Shown here piece by piece: positions 35,534-46,966 of a stretch of DNA of 64,000 nucleotides. The position numbers and the translations under genes were made by a program. Under the pieces are notes generated by a model. That model saw only the letters and a list, made by a program, of their open reading frames with translations. It was not told the DNA's origin and searched no databases. Where the stretch lies: positions 1,178,001 to 1,242,000 of the forward strand of contig JACCLO010000006.1 in NCBI GenBank assembly GCA_029448655.1. Reading direction: 5' to 3'. Numbering within the stretch: the first letter of the stretch is position 1; each line of letters opens with the position of its first letter. The DNA comes from Wolfiporia cocos (Eukaryota > Basidiomycota > Agaricomycetes > Polyporales > Phaeolaceae).

Positions 35534-36732
35534 ATGCCAATCGTAACATCAGGAAAGGTGCTCGTCACGGGCGCGAACGGTTATGTCGCTGTCTGGGTCG
35601 CGCGCACCCTTCTCGAGCAGGGTTACACAGTCCGCGGGACCGTGCGCTCCGAAAGCAAAGCGGCGCACCTCCGCAAGGTGTTCGCCTCGTACGCTGATAA
35701 GTTCGAGACGGTAGTTGTCGACGACATCACGAAGGCACGTCTGTCACCATGCACGATAGGCACTAATTGCTAATGTGAACGCGCATATAGGCGGGGGCCT
35801 TCGACGAGGCGGTCAAGGGCGTCGACGCGATCGAGCACACCGCCTCGCCATACCACTTCAAGGCGGGCGACCCCGACGAGCTCATCGTCCCCGCGGTGCA
35901 CGGCACGACGCGCATCCTCGAGTCCGCGCTCGCGTACGGCGACGCCGTGCGCCGCATCGTCGTGACGTCCTCGACCGCCGCGATCATGGAGCCCAAGAGC
36001 GGGCCGCACACGTACACCGAGCTCGACTGGAACGACTCGGCCGTCGAGGCGGTGCGCACCAAGGGCCGCGCGGCGTCGCAGCCGGACAAGTACCGCGCGA
36101 GCAAGGTGCTCGCGGAGCGCGCGGCATGGGAGTTCGTGGAGAAGAACAAGGAGCGGGTCAGCTGGGACCTCGTCACGCTCAACCCGCCGTTCGTGTACGG
36201 CCCGGCGCTGCACGAGGTCGACCGCCCGGAAACGCTGAACGAGAGCATGCACAGCTGGTTCCACAGCGTGTTCAAGAATCTGCACGAGCCCAAGCAGCTG
36301 GGAGTGATCGGGTAGGTGGCCCCTAGTTCTCCCCGTGTTCCCCTTCTCACTGCTGCCGGTATGCAGCGGTGGCTGGATCGATGTACGCGACCTGGCCGAG
36401 GCGCATGTACTCGCAATCAAGAGGCCGGAGGCGGGCGGCGAGCGTATCTTGGTCGCCTCAGGAGAATGGAAGTGGCAGGACTGGAGTACGTGATGCTTGC
36501 TAAGCCCGCCGTGAGCCGTCCGGCTGAGTGCTCTCTATCCACAGTCAACGCTGCTCGCAGCTATGGCGTACCGACCTCCACTGGCGATGATTCATACGAC
36601 CCGGCGACGGCGGTTCACTCGATGAGGTTCAACACTACAAAGGCTAGCCAGTTGCTTGGTCTCAAGTACCGTAGCATCGAGCAGAGCACGCGCGACATCG
36701 TCGAGGACTTCAAGGCTAGGAAGTGGCTCTAG
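35534..36732 (+). CDS. Extended SDR NAD(P)-dependent reductase, copy D (intact, GC-AG intron)
   Basis: Four exons, 35534-35734, 35791-36311, 36367-36485, 36545-36732 (1029 nt, 342 residues). Motifs: MPIVTSGKVLVTGANGYVAV with the nucleotide loop, VVTSSTAAIM with the active-site serine, YRASKVLAERAAWEFVEKNK with Tyr-x3-Lys, LNPPFVYGPALHEV, and GWIDVRDLAEAHVLAIKRP in exon 3. Intron 1 starts AAG-gcacgt: a GC donor where the other copies have GT. No GT donor nearby keeps the frame with the exon 2 start AGAFDEAVKGVDAIEHTASP. Exon 2 is more GC-rich than in the other copies. Predicted cytosolic carbonyl reductase of the GRE2/dihydroflavonol reductase-like group. Copy D is nearest in sequence to F (ESMH-WFH-VFKN) and starts the right-hand SDR cluster. 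Confidence 0.92.
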
Positions 36733-38389
36733 ATTATGTTGAGGGTGAAGATGAATCAGCTCCAACCGGAAACTGAAGGAGTACTTCGCGCATACAGCGA
36801 AGCGTGTATATTATGCATAAGTCTATGATCGAAGTTGGAACAAAAGAGATCGAGAATCGAACGGACCAAAACATAGGGTAACAGACGTAATTACATGTTG
36901 TGTGTGATAACCTGTAAGCGCCCACACACGCCCATCGCTCGCTCGCGGTTATACTAATGGGCAATAGGAGAATGTGTACTTGGCAAACGATGAGACACAC
37001 GAGATTTCGTACACTTTCAGTCGCAGATGCAGCACAATTTTTCGGCCGGGTCGTCAAGCCTCCATCGCCATCGTCGTTTCGTGTTCGTATCACCGTCCGT
37101 AATGAGGTGAGGAATTCAGTGGATTAGTGTACTTTGCGCGCGGGTAGCGCTATGTTTCGGTCGCTGAGCTGGAGGGGTACAACACATGTCATAGCCGCCA
37201 CAGCTGAAGCCATGGCACGACGAATGCTCGGCGACTGTCCTTGACAATTGTCTGATTTACCCTGTGGAGACATCGCCCATGCGGCAGGTATGTATTGCAG
37301 CTCAGGATTTAATAGCATATGCTCATTATTTTCAATATCTGCTGTCGTATATACCTCCCTACTTGCATTGAGAAGTTAATTGGCACAAGTGGGTTGCCCT
37401 GCTTTATTTCCATGAAAAGATATCCTAGCGACATATGGCGAAGAAACACATGCACCGCAATGGACGCAACTTCGCACTGTGGAAAAGACGCAATAGAACA
37501 ATAGCTATGTGACCTCACAGTTGAACATACTCATACTGCCAAACCAACGGCTTTTCCCACCCAAAGCACGGGGTAATAGGATCATATGAGGGGCGCCAGC
37601 GGACAATTTATTTGGGATCCCGTAGTTCGGCTTGAAGTTGACAGCTTGGTATTGTTGCTTCATCGATACTATTCGGCACGCTTACGTTGAAATTGAGATT
37701 TGGGATTTGGGGTTCGGCGCATCTGGCGCAGATTCGGCGACTCCGGCGCGATTTCGGCTTGCTCAGTTTGATTTTGACAAGCGCGCGCAGAGCAGAGAGC
37801 GCACAGGCGGCAGCACTGAGGATGCACTGTGGGCGGGCACACACAGTGTGATTTTGCTCTATTCTCTTCGGAGCTCTTGTCCGGAGAGCTGAGATACAGC
37901 GCAAGAGTATTCCGCCTTTTCGGCGCGTTGCGCAGGAGATTATACATGTAAGCTCGCAAAAATATGTCATATACGAAGATCAAAATGAATGGGAAGAATG
38001 AGATCATTCAGAGGCCTGGGGGTAGTACAAGTACACTACTTCATAGCCAATCACAGGTCAAAGTACACAAGACCTCAACATGAAGTCAACGGCGCAGGAG
38101 CGGACCCTTGAGAACGTTCGCGACTTGCGTCGAGCTCGGGTGTTAAATAGGGCATGGCCAAATAATGCCAAGCAGGCATTAGGCGCACAACAACAGGTGC
38201 ATCGCGCCGAAATGACAGTTACATATGCCGAAATATTGACAGCTGGACCGAAATGTTGACAGCTAGGCCGAAATAGAGACAGCTAGGCCGAAATGCTGAC
38301 AGTAGAGCCTCCCAATATTCTTATGTCCGCTGGCGCACATCATAGGATCAATGCATCCATACTTCCCACCCGTTGCCCTTGGAAATACT
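36733..38389. other. Gene-poor region with a short tandem array
   Basis: No credible gene. The part 37640-38000 has an open minus frame with many Gln, Arg and Pro codons and no known domain. The 20-bp array at 38206-38305 is listed separately. Confidence 0.45.
38206..38305. repeat. 20-bp tandem array (GCCGAAATNNTGACAGCTAG)
   Basis: Five imperfect copies starting near 38206, 38227, 38248, 38268 and 38288. Unit length is 20-21 bp. It lies just beyond the decayed end of SDR relic G. Confidence 0.8.
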
Positions 38390-39115
38390 GCACCACCTCA
38401 AATTCAACCTCTCGGTCTGAAGTCCCTTTGATTGTCTCTTTCATTGAACGATACTTTAACCCGAGCAATTGGGCAGCTGTGGAGGCGTCGTATCTCACAA
38501 GGTACGTAGCCTCGGCGTGATTGTAGGATCCGTTGTATGCAAGGACATCAGCTCCGTAGGCTTGCGCATCATTGACTGTGACCCTGGCATATCAGACAAG
38601 CCACAATTGCACAGCACTTCTGAACGATGCATCCCAGTCCTGCCACATAAATTCACCCGCGGAGATAATAATCCGCCCATCGCCGGCTTCTTCTATCTTG
38701 AGCGCTAGCGCGTGTGCCTCTGCCAAATCGCGCACGTCAATCCAGCTTGATCTGCATCATGCATGCGGATAATTAGCAGAGCTTACACCGTCCGGACGTT
38801 TGATATTACCGAACGCTCAACATTTGCGCTGCCGTCTTCGACTCGTTGAACACTGATGGAACTAGTCATGCATGTTCGTCAGGGTCTCCGGCACGCGACG
38901 ATCACGATTTCGAGCTTATCACCATACCCCACGAAGACCTGGCGGAGGTGCATCGCCTTGCTCTCGGAACGCACGGTCCCTTTAACGGTGTAAACCTGCT
39001 CGAGCAACGTACGCATGACCCACGTCGTGATAAAGCTGTTGGCTCCGGTAACAAGCCGCTTGCCTGTGGCAGGCGTCTTTACGCGCTTGTGCGCTTGGAT
39101 ACCGGTGTGAGTTGA
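38390..39115 (-). pseudogene. SDR relic, copy G, lacking exon 2
   Basis: Minus-strand remnants in order: exon 1 (GKRLVTGANSFITTWVMRTL, then VKGTVRSESKAMHLRQVF and YGDKLEIVIV), then directly exon 3 (SSWIDVRDLAEAHALALKIE, then GRIIISAGEFMWQDW), then exon 4 (YDASTAAQLLGLKYRSMKET). Exon 2, with the catalytic Tyr-x3-Lys, is absent: only about 100 bp separate exons 1 and 3. The start codon and the C-terminal end are not recognisable. It is the only minus-strand SDR in the right cluster. Confidence 0.82.
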
Positions 39116-40399
39116 GAATTGAGGGAGAGCGGGGCTTGCGAGGGCCCTTCTGTTGATTACGACGATCGTTCCAACAGCTTGTCCCTCAGGTCGACATGAA
39201 AGTGGCTGTCGGTGAGTTGTGCGCACGATAACCTGGTACACAGTTTTCTAAAATGTATGCGAGGACATGCATGAACACATTTGGTCTTCAATCCGGACGG
39301 CCTCTATGCTGGATGTGGATCCAATGATCAATATTCAAAGACTTGCGTCTCCAATCTGCATTCGTCGCCCTGTATTACGACCGCAATAGTGGCCGTTAAC
39401 GCCATCCGAAAGTACATTGCTCTATAACGCGATTTGTAAAGTTGGGACGCCGTTCGGATCTTTCGAGCCGTCGATAATTCGGTCTCGGGATAGGTGTGAT
39501 GCCCCCACAATCTAAAGCTGTTCCTGGCAGAACAGTAACAAAGATTTGAACCTGACACAGTGGTGCCTTTCTTGAGTGACGGCTCCTGGTCAGTTGCTAG
39601 TCAATGTTTTAACCTTGACAATGGGAGGGACGGAATCCTGGCTATCTGTCGGCAGCGTTTGAAATCCTGCACATCTTGTAAAACCATGCACTTGAACACG
39701 GAGATCGTATTTTGGGCTTTGCTCAATCAGACATCGGTAGCCTTTGGGTATTACTCACAATCAATCGAAACGATTGCAAGGACATGCATCTGGTGCGGGT
39801 GTGTATCCCACGGGCCGAGCCAATGCGCTGACCATCTGATCATGACAACGTTCCCTCGATTGCGTCAATGTAATGCATCGGGCTCAGCCCGACCGAATGC
39901 GCATTTTTACCCACATAGATTCAGCGATGTAACCGGTATGGACCATAGTGTAAAAGAAGCCCTTCGGAGTGCCTGGAGGGTCCTGCGGAGATTTACATGT
40001 CCACATTATAACAACAGTGGCACCATGATGCAGGACGTGACCGCACGAAGATATGTTCTAATTCATGCTGACGCGCTGGCGCTAACTTTCAACCCCTATA
40101 TCCAGCTAAGTAGCTTTGGCTCGCATCAGTTTCTGAACGTAGTGGATATCATCGAGGACAATTGACTATACGGACCAGTGATTTTGCAGTTAATACCAGC
40201 ATGTCTAAGTGTAGGTATCTCCTGCCTATGCGCGCTGCATGGGACATTACGGCATTGATATGACCTCGTAAGCGCACGGAAGAACGGTCAATCAATTGGC
40301 GGGAAGCTGAGTGGGTCTATTGATGAATGTATATAAGTATGAGCACGCTCGTGTGCTTGTGTAGTACACACTGTCGATCTCACCCAGAACATTCGAAGT
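39116..40399. other. Intergenic, nothing firm
   Basis: A 201-codon plus-strand frame (39560-40165) has no domain I recognise. Its end (VVDIIEDN) faintly resembles the SDR C-terminus but the rest does not, so it is not called. Confidence 0.4.
40330..40337 (+). promoter_or_regulatory. TATA box of SDR copy E
   Basis: TATATAAG about 63 bp before the ATG at 40400, matching the position of the same octamer before copy C. Confidence 0.6.
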
Positions 40400-41575
40400 A
40401 TGCCCACAGTCTCATCGGGAAAGGTGCTTGTCACCGGGGCTAACGGCTATGTCGCGTCCTGGGTTGTGCGCACATTGCTCGAGCAAGGTTATTCAGTGCG
40501 AGCCACTGTTCGTTCGGAGAGCAAGGCATCTCACCTGCGCACAATCTTCTCTGCTTATGGCGATAAGCTGGAATTCGCCATTGTAGAGGATATGGTCAAG
40601 GTATGGCTACCCGATGGCGCAAAATATATCATATCTGACGCGCAGTAGCCAGGGGCTTTCGATGATGCAGTCAAAGGCGTGAATGCTATCGAACATGTGG
40701 CATCACCCTGCCACACCCAAGCAGACGACCCGGATGAATTGATTGTGCCTGCAGTGAACGGTGTCTTGCACGTTCTAGAGTCTGCACGGGATTATGGAAC
40801 CTCCGTGAAGCGCATCGTCATGACCTCGTCCTGCGCAGCGATCCTCGAACGGCACGACACGCCACGCGTATTCACCGAGGCCGATTGGAATGAGCAAACC
40901 CTTTCTGACGTTAAGCTGAACGGCCGGGGTGCAGATCAGCTGAGCAAATACATGGCGAGCAAAGTATTGGCGGAGCGTGCGGCATGGGACTTCGTCAGCA
41001 AGCACAAGGGCGAGATCGGTTGGGATCTTGTCGTGTTGAATCCGCCTTGGATACTCGGTCCGGTCATTACTGAAGCAAAGAACGCTGAGTCAATGAATTC
41101 GAGCATGAACGTTTGGTACCAAGTCGTTCTACAGAACGCAATTAATACCAGGACCGAGGGGTGAGCAAAGTCATGGAAATCCTATGTAAGACATGACACT
41201 TATAATCCATGCAGTACCGTATGGATTGACGTACGCGATCTCGCTGAGGCGCATGTCCTTGCTATCAAGAAGCCAGAGCCTGCAAACAACAGGATCATTG
41301 TAGCACAGGGACCGTTCAAGTGGCAGGACTGGGGTGAGTACTCCCCATTTGTTCATATGACGTAGTCGCAAATAACATGTACTCTAGTCGTTGCGGCAAG
41401 CAAGTGTGGCGTGAAGACATCTGCCATCGATGACACTAACGATCCTTCCAATGCCGGGGCCTCGATCACCTTCGATACCTCTAAAGCGGCGAGTTTGCTA
41501 GGATTGAAGTATCGCACAATCCAGGAGAGCGCATTCGATATTATCGAGGACTTTAGGAGGAGAAAATGGCTGTGA
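40400..41575 (+). CDS. Extended SDR NAD(P)-dependent reductase, copy E (intact)
   Basis: Four exons, 40400-40600, 40649-41160, 41215-41333, 41388-41575 (1020 nt, 339 residues). Exon 1 is 201 nt, as in B and D. Motifs: MPTVSSGKVLVTGANGYVAS, VMTSSCAAIL with the active-site serine, YMASKVLAERAAWDFVSKHK with Tyr-x3-Lys, LNPPWILGPVI, exon 3 VWIDVRDLAEAHVLAIKKPE, and C-terminus DIIEDFRRRKWL. The first seven residues are identical to copy B although the genes are more than 30 kb apart on opposite strands. No lesions seen. Predicted NAD(P)H-dependent carbonyl reductase; substrate unknown. Confidence 0.92.
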
Positions 41576-41744
41576 ATTGATATTGCGGGGATTAGGGATA
41601 TTGGAAGGAACATCGATGGCATGTTGAATCGTGCTTAGGGCCCGAATTCGCCACAGATAGAGTTGAACGTGATGAATGAGCCTGGTTTTGTGATCACTGT
41701 GTGCGACTCAAGGCGGCGGGGGGCGGGCACGAGTGACCGTGATC

Positions 41745-42852
41745 GCCACGCGCGTTGCTCGAGCAAGCGATTAGAGCGACACTACGGTCAGAGGCCAAGT
41801 CAGAGCATCTGCGCAAGCTGTTCGCCTCTTATGGCGACAAACTCGACTTCGTGGTCGTCGAGGATATTACCAAGGTAGGTAATGCAATACTGTGGTGGAA
41901 GGCGGCCTGGCTGACAACGTAGGAAGGAGTATTCGACGACGCGATGAAAGGCGTGGATGCAATTGAGCATACTGCTTCTCCCTTCCATTTCAAAGCAGAA
42001 GACCCTCAAGAGATCGTAGAGCCCGCCGTACAAGGCACACTGCGCATCCTCGAGTCTGCTCTTGCTCATGGCCACTGTCAAGCGCGTGATTATCACTTCT
42101 TCGTGCGCGGCCGTCCTCGAGTCGCTCGATACCCCCCGGGTATTCACAGAGGCTAATTGGAACGAGAAGTCGATCACGGAGATCAAGGAGAAAGGCCGAT
42201 CAGCGAGCGGGCGTGGCAAGTATCTCGCTAGTAAAACGCTGGCGGAACGGGCAGCATGGCAGTTCGTCGAGAAGCACAAAGGCGAGACGAAGTGGGACCT
42301 CGTCGTACTCAACCCGCCGTACGTTTTCGGACCTGTCATCCACGAAGTCAGAAACCCGGACGTTCTGAACGAGAGCATGCACAATTGGTTCCATGCCGTA
42401 TTCAAGAATATATACGAACAGAAGGATCTGGGCATAATTGGGTAAGTCTATGCCACCGCGAGGAAGGAGCATGCTAATCCTCCCTGTGATAGACAATCAT
42501 GGATCGACGTGCGGGACTTGGCGGATGCTCATGTCCTCGCTCTGCAGAAGGAAGAAGTGGCGGGGAATCGGATAATCGTTGCTGAGGGTACATGGAAGTG
42601 GCAAGACTGGAGTGAGTCGACTGCATCCTGGCTAGGATGTGGCAGAATGCTGACCTCTCAGTAGTTAATGCCGCGCGCACCTGTGGCGTGAAGACGTCCA
42701 ACAGTGACGACTCCTACGATGCCACGAAGGCGATCCACTATGTCGCGTTCGACACAACTAGAGCCAAGCAGTTGTTAGGAATGAAGTACCGCTCCCGCCA
42801 ACAGTGCACTGCGGACATTATCGAGAACTTCAAAGAGAGGAACTGGGTATAG
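41745..42852 (+). pseudogene. SDR copy F, N-terminus lost and frameshifted
   Basis: The recognisable part of exon 1 starts at RALLEQAIRATLRSEAKSEH and ends DITK before a GT donor. The initiator and GxxGxxG loop are missing, and the Gly-Tyr-Ser-Val segment is deleted. In exon 2, after ILESALAHG (about 42070), one extra base (or two lost bases) shifts the frame. The sequence then continues VKRVIITSSCAAVLESLDTP, YLASKTLAERAAWQF and LNPPYVFGPVIHEV. Exons 3 (SWIDVRDLADAHVLALQKEE) and 4 (VVNAARTCGVKTSNSDDSYD to FKERNWV) are clean. It starts about 170 bp after copy E ends, so E and F are a tandem pair. Loss of the cofactor loop makes function very unlikely. Confidence 0.88.
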
Positions 42853-43229
42853 CGGGGTCGTTCATGGTGCGAGTGGGCCATAAGCAAAACCGCAATGTCC
42901 TTAAATTGCCTTAATTGCCTTGATTTAGACAATCAAGATGCGAAGTCACTCAGTTATGGATGACTTTTTTCAGTAGATTCACTTCTTAAGTCAGCTGATT
43001 CAGACAGATCAAGGCATGATTCAGACAAATCAAGGCACAATTCAGACGAGTTCAGATTGTAATTATAACACAAACAAAGGTAGCTCAGGTGCACACAGTA
43101 GCAATCTGTCATTGATAGATCATACCTAGGCCTGTACATTTATACACTGGTAATGCTATGCTTTGGCAAGCGCTATAGAGGTACTTCAGGAATCAATCCA
43201 CTTCCGAATAATAATTACTCACAATCACT
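42853..43229. other. Intergenic, short repeated words
   Basis: A TTCAGACARATCAAGGC-like word recurs about three times near 43000-43055. No gene seen. Confidence 0.4.
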
Positions 43230-43885
43230 GTCACCACTAGTGATGTGCCAGGCCCGGCTTTGGGCCATAGGCCGGGCCGGGCCAAGCCCTACTTGGGCCG
43301 GGCCAGGCCGGGCCCTACACCACGGCCTGAGACGGCCCAGGGTCCGGCTTGTGTCTCAAGCCGGGCCGGGCCAAGCCGTGAGCCCCGGGCCTGAAAGCTC
43401 TAACGGATAAAATGTCTAGTAACTATGATATGAGGATACATATAGTAGCAGTATGCCATATTCCAATGAATTATGTCTATATCTTTAAATTCAAGCAAGA
43501 GGATAGTCCCATGGATTGAATTCTTGGTGCTGAAGCCTGTCGCTCACTTTTGGGCGCCTATACGATGCCCCATTTGGAAGGCGCGCCACAGAGCACCGTG
43601 CCGGTGAAATGATGATTTCACACTATAATTCACTAATTATTGAAGATACTGGAGCTTGGCTTTGTCAGAAGATAGTTGGAGAAGGTACGTTATGAGTTTG
43701 TGTGACTACAGTGATGATCATCCTCACAGTGCCAGGCCCCGGGCAAGCCCCAGGCCGGGCCGGGCCAAGCCCTGGGCCGTCAATGGGGGCCCGGCCTGAG
43801 GTTTTGAAAAGCCAAGGCCGTCCAAAGCCGGGCCAAAGCCGGGGCTTTTGAGCCGGCCCGGGCCTGGCACATCACTAGTCACCAC
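43230..43885. mobile_element. Non-autonomous hAT-type DNA element with 8-bp target duplication
   Basis: Element 43238-43877 (640 bp), starting TAGTGATGTGCCAGGCCCGG with the exact inverse at the right end. It is flanked by identical 8-bp sequences GTCACCAC at 43230-43237 and 43878-43885. An 8-bp duplication plus TAGNG-type ends is the hAT signature. Both subterminal regions (43241-43400 and 43735-43870) are packed with GGGCCGGGCC-type words, as seen where hAT transposases bind. The middle (43411-43720) is AT-rich and has no transposase ORF, so the copy must rely on a transposase made elsewhere. Confidence 0.9.
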
Positions 43886-44035
43886 ATCGGTGAGCCTGCC
43901 ACTGATCAAGCCTATGGCCTTATTCAATGTCTGGTTCATACCTCTACTATCAGTGTCGGTTTCGTCAAAATTAAGATCAATGTATTCTTTATTACCGATG
44001 ATGTTGAACTGATGCTGAGCAGTCACTGGTAGAGT

Positions 44036-44716
44036 TTCAGTCAATTATCTTAATCTGCCAACTGCCCTTCGCTTAAGAAATCGCAGTTGCAAGCTAGGTT
44101 TGCACGCAGATTAATCTGCTAGATGTGGCAGATTAATCTACTGTGACAATAAAATGGTACATCCAGGATTCGAACCAAGGACCTTAGCACAGATGAGAAT
44201 AAGAGCATCACAGCATAATTAGCCAACTGAGCCATAGTGGCAACAGTTACCCTTGACCAATCAAAATATATATAATGCAAATTTTGCACACAATTTCCAC
44301 AAATCATCAAGGCAACTAACTGCTACAACAAGCATAAAGAAATCAATGATAGTGGTAGCTTGATTTAACATGCTTGACCTGGAGCAACTCACCATGGGGA
44401 AGCTGAATACACTGGAATCACAGGTCTTTAGAGGCAGATTCATTTGTATTTGTATTATGGAAGATGTTAAACTGCAAAAATGAAGTTTACAAAATACTCT
44501 ATATATCGCTTAAAATGGGGCACACACTAGTTGCACTGTAGCTCAGTTGGCTAATGTATGCTGCAATGCTGTTATTCTCATCTGTGCTAAGGCCCTTGGT
44601 TTGAATCCTGGATGTACCATTTTATTGTCACAGTAGATTAATCTGTGTGCAAACCTAGCTTGCAACTGCGATTTCTTAAGCGAAGGGCAGTTGGCAGATT
44701 AAGATAATTGACTGAA
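44036..44716. repeat. Inverted repeat whose two arms each carry a tRNA-like sequence
   Basis: Left arm 44036-44250 and right arm 44533-44716 are inverted copies with about 280 bp between. Each arm, read outward, has a Pol III A-box-like GGCTCAGTTGG (left) or TAGCTCAGTTGG (right) and a B-box-like GGTTCGAATCC (left) or GGTTTGAATCC (right), then GGATGTACCA and an AT-rich tail ending GATAATTGACTGAA. The acceptor stem does not pair, so this is not a working tRNA gene; a tRNA-derived SINE in head-to-head pairs is the likeliest reading. The left arm has a 21-bp duplication (AGATTAATCT unit). Confidence 0.75.
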
Positions 44717-46775
44717 GTCCCTCGTCACTGAAGCATCACAGATGCTAACTCAGGTCTAGCAGACACGAGGGATATCATATAAGGTCACATATCACAACAC
44801 CATGCTGAATGCATATTGATTCGATTGTTGGAAGTCGACGCGCTCGGTGCGCGATGGTGCGATCGGAGTCGCGCATCGATCGGAGTCAATAGCACGCCAA
44901 GACAGAAATGGTGGGCGCGGCAGGAGTCGGGGGGCTGATAATCGGGGCGGTACGGGCAGATGAGTCACCGTTAGCATAAAATGGGGTGGATTGTACGTAC
45001 CTATGCTGTGCCTTTGTAACCCATCCAGATGAAGTCCCTGGAGTCCGAAAGGGAGCGCGTAGCCTCATGAGTGGGTGCCTTCCCGTGAATTTCGACATCG
45101 ATATCCTCTTGCACCTGCAGATCTGCCACAGGTGTAGCATCGAGCACGACCTGTGCAGATAGCAGGCGTTAGCTTTGAGCCTGTAGCAGATGAGAGTACA
45201 TATGTGGTTGATTATGCTGTGCATGGCTGTGTCGAAGAGGAACGTCAGGCCTCTGCCGTTTGTGGGATGGGCTGCGGAGATGTGTGCTGATGCTTTTTAC
45301 AAGAGCGGTATCAAGTATGGGCATTGCACACCAGTGTGAATAGCACACCTCATGTATGAACGACCCGAAGACTCTGTGAGTCAATGGACACAAACCAGAA
45401 TATGAGTTCAACTATATGCTCCACTCACACTAGTGTCTTATACTTCTCGGAAATCTGCTTCAGAGTTGCAGCCAAGTTATGTAAGATTGAAGTATGTTTC
45501 TGCACAACCCTGGGCAGCGGCCAGATCCGAGTCTCTGCAGGAGTAGGTTGCAGCTTTTTCTTAAGAGTCCAGAAAGTCACCGGGGCATTCAGTCGATTCT
45601 CTGTGTGAGCCACATGGTATTATTGTCGAGATTCAAATGAGCTAATTAGAGCAGCAAATAGGAAGGTTCCGGCAACACACATGCTAGAAGGCAAGACTGG
45701 CAGAGTATGTGAGTATCCGAGCGACTAAAGGTTTGTGGATCCGATCGACATACAGTTTAAGGTTTGCGGCTTACCAGCAGCTACACACCACAAACCTGAT
45801 GGATATACACATGATATTTCGATTTCTGTGTCCCTGATTCACAAGTTCCTTCAACACTACATATATGCAGATCATCCCAATGCTTCATATCTACTGGCAC
45901 CGGGCGATTTCCATATCACTCAGCTTTGGCGGCATTCTATATGCTGAGCGATCCTTCTGGCATGTGTGGCGCAAATATATTCATGCTTCTTAGAGTGAAG
46001 GAAGAGTCCGGGCCGCTGTGACTGTATTCGGTGATGAATAAGGCTTCCAGGGACTACACGTTGCGTCAGTGCGGCTATTATGTTTCTAATGCTGAGATAA
46101 CATACCCGTGCGCACCGGTCAAGTGGTTCTCAGAGGTCGGTAATGAGAAATCTCGACATTAGCATGCGGGTTGCTGCCAAGTGTGACTACTAGTATGACA
46201 GCATGGGTAGGCTTTTTGCTCAGTCATCTATCTATACAACATTTCGCAGTGCACATCTTATCAGTGTGTACAGAGCACTCTTCATTCCATGGAATCTGCA
46301 GCTTATGGACTCCTTTGGACGTAAATAAATATGCCAACCATCATGCTCATGCAATTGCTTTCTGTGTACCTTGTTGGAACATTTACTTCAACATGTTCTG
46401 GAATGTATGAATGCACAGGCAGACTATCATGTTCTGAGCCAACTGAGAATGTCTGATTGCATCTGCCTTGATCTTAATTTACAGGATCTTCGGGCAATCA
46501 AGCTTAATTAAGTCCGGTTCAGGAATCCAAGTCCAGACTCAGACAATTAAGAGTGATCAGAACAAATTCAGAAATTATAGCTTTGCTGATGGCTGATGGT
46601 GTAGCTGTGTGATGTGAGATATATATAGTATGTGCAAGAAAGTATAGAACATGCAGATGAATGGATACAAGCATCGGCAAAACGCGAACCCTCATATCTA
46701 GTCTGCTAACTATTGTAAATACCAGCTCGGTAGATATATGTAGATATGAGCAGATACTACGTGTGGGGTAATGGC
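44717..46775. other. Gene-poor region, nothing recognised
   Basis: Short frames only. No LTR pair, tRNA or conserved domain seen. Confidence 0.45.
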
Positions 46776-46966
46776 AGGATCAACGAGGACCGAAATATAA
46801 TTTGTAGGATCAATGAGGACCGAAATACTATTTTCAGGATCAACAAGGACTGACAAGTTATTTGCAGGATCAATGAGGACTGAAATGTCAAATTGCAGGA
46901 TCACAGAGGACAGATATATTAATTGCAGGGTTAGAGAGGATGGACATGTTCATTACAGGACTAATG
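46776..46966. repeat. 30-bp minisatellite, about 6.5 copies
   Basis: Unit AGGATCAAYGAGGACYGAAAT plus a variable tail. AGGAT starts at 46776, 46806, 46836, 46866, 46897, 46927 and 46957, so the spacing is 30 bp with one 31. Later copies are more diverged. On the minus strand the first four copies read as a repeated SVLIDP/SVLVDP peptide. Confidence 0.88.

Noticed and set aside
39560..40165. Plus-strand ORF of 201 codons, first taken as another SDR relic
   Set aside because: Only the final residues (VVDIIEDN) resemble the SDR end; the rest does not align to any exon.
44533..44622. Functional tRNA gene
   Set aside because: A-box and B-box words are present but the acceptor stem ends do not pair, the copy is inverted-duplicated, and the B box has a CpG decay change.
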